Assembly: GCA_002413095.1 (NCBI GenBank)
Contig: DHWI01000082.1
Coordinates: 7,948-15,826 of the forward strand
Source of the DNA: Thermoleophilia bacterium UBA5186
GTDB lineage: Bacteria > Actinomycetota > Thermoleophilia > Gaiellales > Gaiellaceae
DNA length: 7,879 nt
Direction: 5' to 3'
Shown here: positions 4,980 to 7,879 of the stretch, piece after piece
Numbering within the stretch: the first letter of the stretch is position 1
How the letters are laid out: every line of letters starts with the position of its first letter
Position numbers and translations under genes: made by a program
The notes under the pieces: generated by a model
What the model saw: only the letters and a program-made list of their open reading frames with translations
Databases searched by the model: none
Told to the model about the DNA's origin: nothing

Positions 4980-5988
4980 GCTGACCATCGACCTCGGCGC
5001 CCTGCGGCGGAACGTGGGCACGCTGCTGCGCGCCCTCGGCGGCGCCGGAGTGTGGGCGGTCGTGAAGGCGGACGGCTATGGGCACGGCACCGCCGACGTG
5101 GCCGGCGCGGCGCTCGGTGCGGGCGCGAGCGGGCTCTGCGTCGCGACGATCCCTGAGGCGCTCGCGCTGCGACTGGACTATCCGCAGGTGCGGATCCTCG
5201 TGCTGGGGCCGGCGGGAGGCAGCCGCGAGATCGCGCAGGCACGCGAGGCGGGGCTCGAGCTCGCGGTCGCCGACACGGAGATCCCGCAGGGCGTGCGCGT
5301 CCACGTCAAGCTCGAGACCGGGATGGGACGGTACGGCGTGTCGGAGCTGCCGGGCCGGGCGCGCGAGATCGTCGGACTGATGAGCCATCTCGCCACGGCC
5401 GACACCGATGCGCCGTTCGCGGCCCAGCAGATCGAGCGCTTCGCGGCGCTCACCGACGGCTTTCCCGGCGTCGAGCGCCACATCGCGAACAGCGCGGCCG
5501 CGCTGCGCATCCCGGAGGCCCGCTTCGACTTCGCGCGCTGCGGCCTTGCGCTGTACGGCCTCTCCCCATTCGGCGACGATCCCGCGCGCGACGGGCTCGA
5601 GCCGGTGCTGCTGTGGCAGAGCGCCCTCGCGCAGGTGAAGCTGCTCCAGCCCGGTGAGAGCACCGGCTACGGGAGGCGTTTCGTCGTGGAGCGGCCGACG
5701 TGGATCGGGATCGTGCCGGTGGGGTACGCCGACGGCTTCCGGCGTGACCTGACCGGGACGGAGGTGCGGGTTGGCGGTGAGCCGCGGCGGGTGGTCGGGA
5801 CGATCTCGATGGATTCGTTCGCGGTCGAGCTGGACGGCGAGCTGCCGGTCGGCACGCCGGTCGTCCTCGTCGGTCACGGTGTCTTGATGGAGTCGCACGC
5901 GCGGGTTGCCGGGACGATCACGTACGAGCTCGCGTGCGGAATCGAATCGGGGCCGCTGCGGGCCCGGCGGACGGTCGTCGATGCGTGA
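4966..5988 (+). CDS. alr: Alanine racemase
   Basis: Alr is the pyridoxal-phosphate enzyme that converts L- to D-alanine for peptidoglycan. The PLP lysine is Lys34 in AVVKADGYGHG. Other landmarks are VHVKLETGMGRYG (112-124) with Lys115 and Arg122, the SHLATAD block (140-146), HIANSAAAL (172-180), RCGLALYG (191-198), catalytic-type Tyr235 in STGYGRRF, PVGYADGFRR (251-260) and GTISMDSFAVEL (278-289) with Met282. At 340 residues it is compact. The Lys-Tyr spacing is 201, against 226 in Geobacillus stearothermophilus Alr (Lys39, Tyr265), while Tyr-to-Met spacing is the same 47, so the shortening lies in the barrel. The GTG at 4966 is the start that leaves the SELTIDLGALRRNV opening expected for the family. 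Its ribosome binding site is weak and it overlaps the SDR by 14 nt, suggesting coupled translation. Confidence 0.93.
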   Translation: MHRSELTIDLGALRRNVGTLLRALGGAGVWAVVKADGYGHGTADVAGAALGAGASGLCVATIPEALALRLDYPQVRILVLGPAGGSREIAQAREAGLELAVADTEIPQGVRVHVKLETGMGRYGVSELPGRAREIVGLMSHLATADTDAPFAAQQIERFAALTDGFPGVERHIANSAAALRIPEARFDFARCGLALYGLSPFGDDPARDGLEPVLLWQSALAQVKLLQPGESTGYGRRFVVERPTWIGIVPVGYADGFRRDLTGTEVRVGGEPRRVVGTISMDSFAVELDGELPVGTPVVLVGHGVLMESHARVAGTITYELACGIESGPLRARRTVVDA

Positions 5989-7012
5989 CGCGGTGCTCGA
6001 CGCGCTCGCGGGGGACGAGGCCTATGTGGTCGGCGGCGCGCTGCGCGACGAGCTGCTCGGCCGGCCGGTGCTCGACTGGGACGTGGTCTGCGCTGATCCC
6101 GAAGCAGCGGCGAGGAAGCTGGCGCGCGCGAACGGTGGTGCCCCGTTTCCCCTGTCCGCGGAGCACGGAGGCTGGCGCGTCGTGCTCGAAGGCGGGCGGA
6201 CGGTGGACTTCACGCCGCTGCACGGGACGATCGAGGAGGATCTCGGTCGGCGGGACTTCACGATGAACGCGCTGGCGCAGCCGCTCGGCGACGAAACGTA
6301 CGTCGACCCCTTCGGCGGCCGCTCGGACATCGAGTCGCGGACGATCCGGCACGTCTCGGAGCACGTGTTCGACGACGATCCGGTTCGGCTCCTCCGTGTA
6401 GCGGTGTTCGCGGACTCGCTCGGCTTCCAGCTCGATCCGGAAACCGAGTCGCTCGTGCGCGCGCGCGCGAGCCTGGTCGCGCGCGGGGCGGGCGAGCGCG
6501 TGCTCGAAGCGCTCGTGCGTCTCGGGGACGAGGGGTTCCGTCTCCTCGCCGAGCTAGGCCTGCTGGAGCCCCTGGGAGGCTCGATGGAGCGCCTGCGCCC
6601 CGAGTTCGGACCGGAGTTGCGGCTCGTCGCCGTCTTCGGTGAAGGGTTGGAGCGCCTGCCGATCTCGAACGAGCTGCGCCGCTTCGCACGCACGATGCTC
6701 CGCGCTGCGCCGCCCGCCGACGACTCGCCGCGGGAGATCCATCGCTTCCGCCGCTCGACCGAGCCCTGGGCGCTCGAGGCGCTCGTGTACCTCGATGCGA
6801 CGGAGCTGCGGGCCGCGGTCGAAGCGGCGCGCGCCGCGGATCCCCCGGAGCCGCTCGTGCGGGGGGACGAGCTCGGTCTGCCGCCGGGCCCCGAGATCGG
6901 CCGCCTGCTGGACGCGATCGACGAGGAGCGCGCGGCGGGCACAATTGCGACGAAGGAGGAGGCTCTTGAGTTCGCACGACGCAACGCGGGCGCGGTTCGC
7001 AGCGACGGCTGA
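5981..7012 (+). CDS. cca: CCA-adding-type tRNA nucleotidyltransferase (class II NTase family)
   Basis: This is a 343-residue class II Pol-beta-type nucleotidyltransferase of the CCA-adding enzyme / poly(A) polymerase family, which builds or repairs tRNA 3'-CCA ends. The head domain shows VVGGALRDELLG (16-27), the metal-binding DWD (32-34), VDFTPL (75-80) with a candidate third carboxylate Asp76, RRDFTMNALA (90-99), DPFGG (109-113) and DDPVRLLRVAVFA (132-144). The far C-terminus has GDELGLPPGPEIGRLLDAI (295-313) and TKEEALEF (324-331), both typical of bacterial CCA enzymes. I see no HD phosphohydrolase domain, and the protein is shorter than most CCA enzymes (about 380-450), the shortening being in the neck/body. 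It could instead be a poly(A) polymerase or an A-adding enzyme; sequence alone does not settle this. The ATG at 5981 overlaps alr by 8 nt. Confidence 0.85.
   Translation: MRDAVLDALAGDEAYVVGGALRDELLGRPVLDWDVVCADPEAAARKLARANGGAPFPLSAEHGGWRVVLEGGRTVDFTPLHGTIEEDLGRRDFTMNALAQPLGDETYVDPFGGRSDIESRTIRHVSEHVFDDDPVRLLRVAVFADSLGFQLDPETESLVRARASLVARGAGERVLEALVRLGDEGFRLLAELGLLEPLGGSMERLRPEFGPELRLVAVFGEGLERLPISNELRRFARTMLRAAPPADDSPREIHRFRRSTEPWALEALVYLDATELRAAVEAARAADPPEPLVRGDELGLPPGPEIGRLLDAIDEERAAGTIATKEEALEFARRNAGAVRSDG
6954..6959 (+). promoter_or_regulatory. Strong Shine-Dalgarno deciding the methyltransferase TTG start
   Basis: AGGAGG, a full anti-16S match, lies 6 nt before a TTG at 6966 inside the end of the nucleotidyltransferase gene. 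It is the best ribosome binding site in the window and sets the methyltransferase start. Confidence 0.8.
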
Positions 7013-7673
7013 GCGCGTCGCCGAGCACGGGGCGCGACAGGTCGAGACTGTGCGCGAGGAGTTGACGCGCCTGCTGGTGTTCCGCGGCGACGAGCGCGTA
7101 CTCGACGTCGGCACAGGCGCGGGCGTGCTCGCCCTCGCGGTGGCGCCGCTTGTCCGCGAAGTCGTCGGCGTCGACGTCGTCCCAGAGCTGCTCGCCGCCG
7201 CGCGCCGCGACGCTCCCGCGAACGCGACCTTCGTCGAGGGCGATGCGGAAAGGCTGCCCTTCGAGGTCGGCGAGTTCGACCTCGTCGCCTGCCGACGCAC
7301 CCTCCATCACGTGCGCAGGCCCGAGCTGGCGATTGCGGAGCTCACCCGGGTCACGACCCCGGGCGGCCGGATCGTCGTGAACGACCAGATCGCGCCTGTC
7401 GATCCGCTCGCCGCGATCGAGCTCGACCGCTTCGAGCGAGCGCGCGATCCCTCGCACACGCGGACGCTTCCCGACTCGGACCTGCGCGGTCTCTTCGACT
7501 CGAACGGACTCGTCCTCGAGCACTCCGAGTCGCAGGTCCATCACCGCCCGCTCGACTACTACCTCGAGCTCGCGGGCTGCGCAGGCGACGACCGCGAGCG
7601 CGCGCTCTCCCTGGCTCCGTCCGGTCGCGACGCGTACGAGGTCGAGATCGCCTGGTACGTGCTGCGGCGCTAG
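6966..7673 (+). CDS. Class I SAM-dependent methyltransferase (UbiE/Methyltransf_11-like)
   Basis: This is a 235-residue cytoplasmic methyltransferase with the Rossmann-like SAM fold. Motif I is VLDVGTGAGVLALA (45-58), the acidic residue at the end of strand 2 is Asp70 (VVGVDVVPELLAAAR), motif III is GDAERLPF (92-99), and motif IV is FDLVACRRTLHHV (104-116), followed by TPGGRIVVND (131-140). This pattern resembles UbiE/MenG-type and other small-molecule methyltransferases; the C-terminal 90 residues, which would choose the substrate, match nothing I recognise. The start is TTG at 6966, set by the AGGAGG at 6954-6959. This places the first 47 nt inside the nucleotidyltransferase gene in another frame. 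Earlier in-frame candidates would give an Arg-rich antisense-like extension and are rejected. Its stop codon overlaps the stop of the convergent SDR. Confidence 0.87.
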   Translation: MSSHDATRARFAATAERVAEHGARQVETVREELTRLLVFRGDERVLDVGTGAGVLALAVAPLVREVVGVDVVPELLAAARRDAPANATFVEGDAERLPFEVGEFDLVACRRTLHHVRRPELAIAELTRVTTPGGRIVVNDQIAPVDPLAAIELDRFERARDPSHTRTLPDSDLRGLFDSNGLVLEHSESQVHHRPLDYYLELAGCAGDDRERALSLAPSGRDAYEVEIAWYVLRR

Positions 7674-7675
7674 CG
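7668..7675. other. Shared stop-codon palindrome CGCTAGCG
   Basis: The 8-bp palindrome contains TAG for the plus-strand methyltransferase (7671-7673) and TAG for the minus-strand SDR (7672-7670). Both proteins end Arg-Arg with the same final codon CGC. There is no intergenic space and no visible terminator hairpin with a T-run. Confidence 0.9.
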
Positions 7676-7879
7676 ACGTTCAGGGCGGTTCGCTGCGCGG
7701 CGGACGAGGCCGGGCGCGAGCGCCTGCCCAAGCGCGAAGGCTCGGTACCACCGCGGGACGAAGCTCTCCGTTCGGCCGCGCGCGAGCATCGTGACGATGT
7801 GCTGGGCGACGTCCTCCGGCTCGATCACCCGGCGCTCGAAGAACGGGTTCCCGATCCGGCCGCGCTGCGGGAAGCCCTC
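7670..7879 (-). CDS. SDR-family oxidoreductase, C-terminal fragment (5' end outside window)
   Basis: The last 69 codons of a minus-strand gene are present, ending in TAG at 7672-7670. The fragment reads EGFPQRGRIGNPFFERRVIE, then PEDVAQHIVTMLARGRTESF, then VPRWYRAFALGQALAPGLVR and a basic end. The PEDVA plus helix plus short Gly-Arg-Glu-Phe-x-Pro-Arg pattern, followed by a tail starting from a Trp-Tyr, is what short-chain dehydrogenases of the classical DltE/KR type show after the active site. The Rossmann and Y-x3-K regions are upstream, outside the window, so catalytic competence and substrate cannot be judged. It is convergent with the methyltransferase and shares the CTAG stop palindrome with it. 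Confidence 0.75.
   Translation of the reverse strand, partial: EGFPQRGRIGNPFFERRVIEPEDVAQHIVTMLARGRTESFVPRWYRAFALGQALAPGLVRRAANRPERR

Noticed and set aside
2352..5021. A very long open frame on the minus strand (889 codons) across acpS, nnr and the SDR gene
   Set aside because: It is antisense to three well-recognised proteins, has an Arg/His/Asp/Val-rich composition typical of the shadow frame of G/C-ending codons, and contains no recognisable domain.
6455..6490. Runs of alternating GC near 6455-6490 as a Z-DNA or repeat element
   Set aside because: They are explained by Arg/Ala codons (cgc, gcg) in a GC-rich gene.
6639..6965. N-terminal extension of the methyltransferase inside the nucleotidyltransferase gene
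   Set aside because: The extension is Arg/Ser-rich shadow sequence, and a strong ribosome binding site plus TTG defines a start at 6966.
1..7879. A new defence, mobile or CRISPR-like system
   Set aside because: No repeat array, transposase, integrase, nuclease, toxin or helicase is visible; all genes belong to recognisable housekeeping or general families.

Overview
The window is very GC-rich DNA with strong G/C preference at third codon positions, genes packed almost end to end, and one atypical start codon clearly supported by a ribosome binding site. The gene content (a holo-ACP synthase / NAD(P)HX-repair / alanine racemase run, a single-domain STAS antagonist, an ArfB-type hydrolase) suggests a chromosomal segment of a high-GC actinobacterium, possibly a deep-branching one such as Thermoleophilia/Gaiellales. 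The lineage is inferred from general resemblance, not from a search. I see no tRNA, rRNA, CRISPR array, transposase or phage gene. No stretch longer than 300 bases lacks a gene.

Layout. (1) 1-699, plus strand: C-terminal half of an ArsP/UPF0718-type membrane permease fused to a YHS metal-binding domain; its beginning lies outside the window. (2) 651-1498, minus strand: arfB (peptidyl-tRNA hydrolase, GGQ motif) followed by a STAS anti-sigma-factor antagonist, whose end overlaps the permease end tail to tail. (3) 1497-7673, plus strand: a seven-gene collinear block made of HAD phosphatase, acpS, bifunctional nnr (NAD(P)HX epimerase/dehydratase), an NDUFA9-like/NmrA-like SDR, alr, a CCA-adding-type nucleotidyltransferase and a class I SAM methyltransferase. 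Every junction overlaps except nnr-SDR, which has a gap of about 10 nt and carries a cluster of symmetric elements. (4) 7670-7879, minus strand: C-terminal part of an SDR oxidoreductase, convergent with the methyltransferase.

The plus-strand block is a housekeeping operon. AcpS activates acyl carrier protein, Nnr repairs damaged NAD(P)H, Alr supplies D-alanine for peptidoglycan, and the nucleotidyltransferase matures or repairs tRNA 3' ends. HAD phosphatase, SDR and methyltransferase have no assignable substrate. A candidate leaderless promoter lies directly before the HAD gene.

I did not find a convincing new multi-gene system. The most unusual things are at gene junctions: a divergent pair whose start codons share one palindrome (1496-1507), a convergent pair whose stop codons share CTAG (7670-7673), a palindrome-rich nnr-SDR junction where the SDR has no good start codon (3974-4094), and a possible CTG start for acpS.
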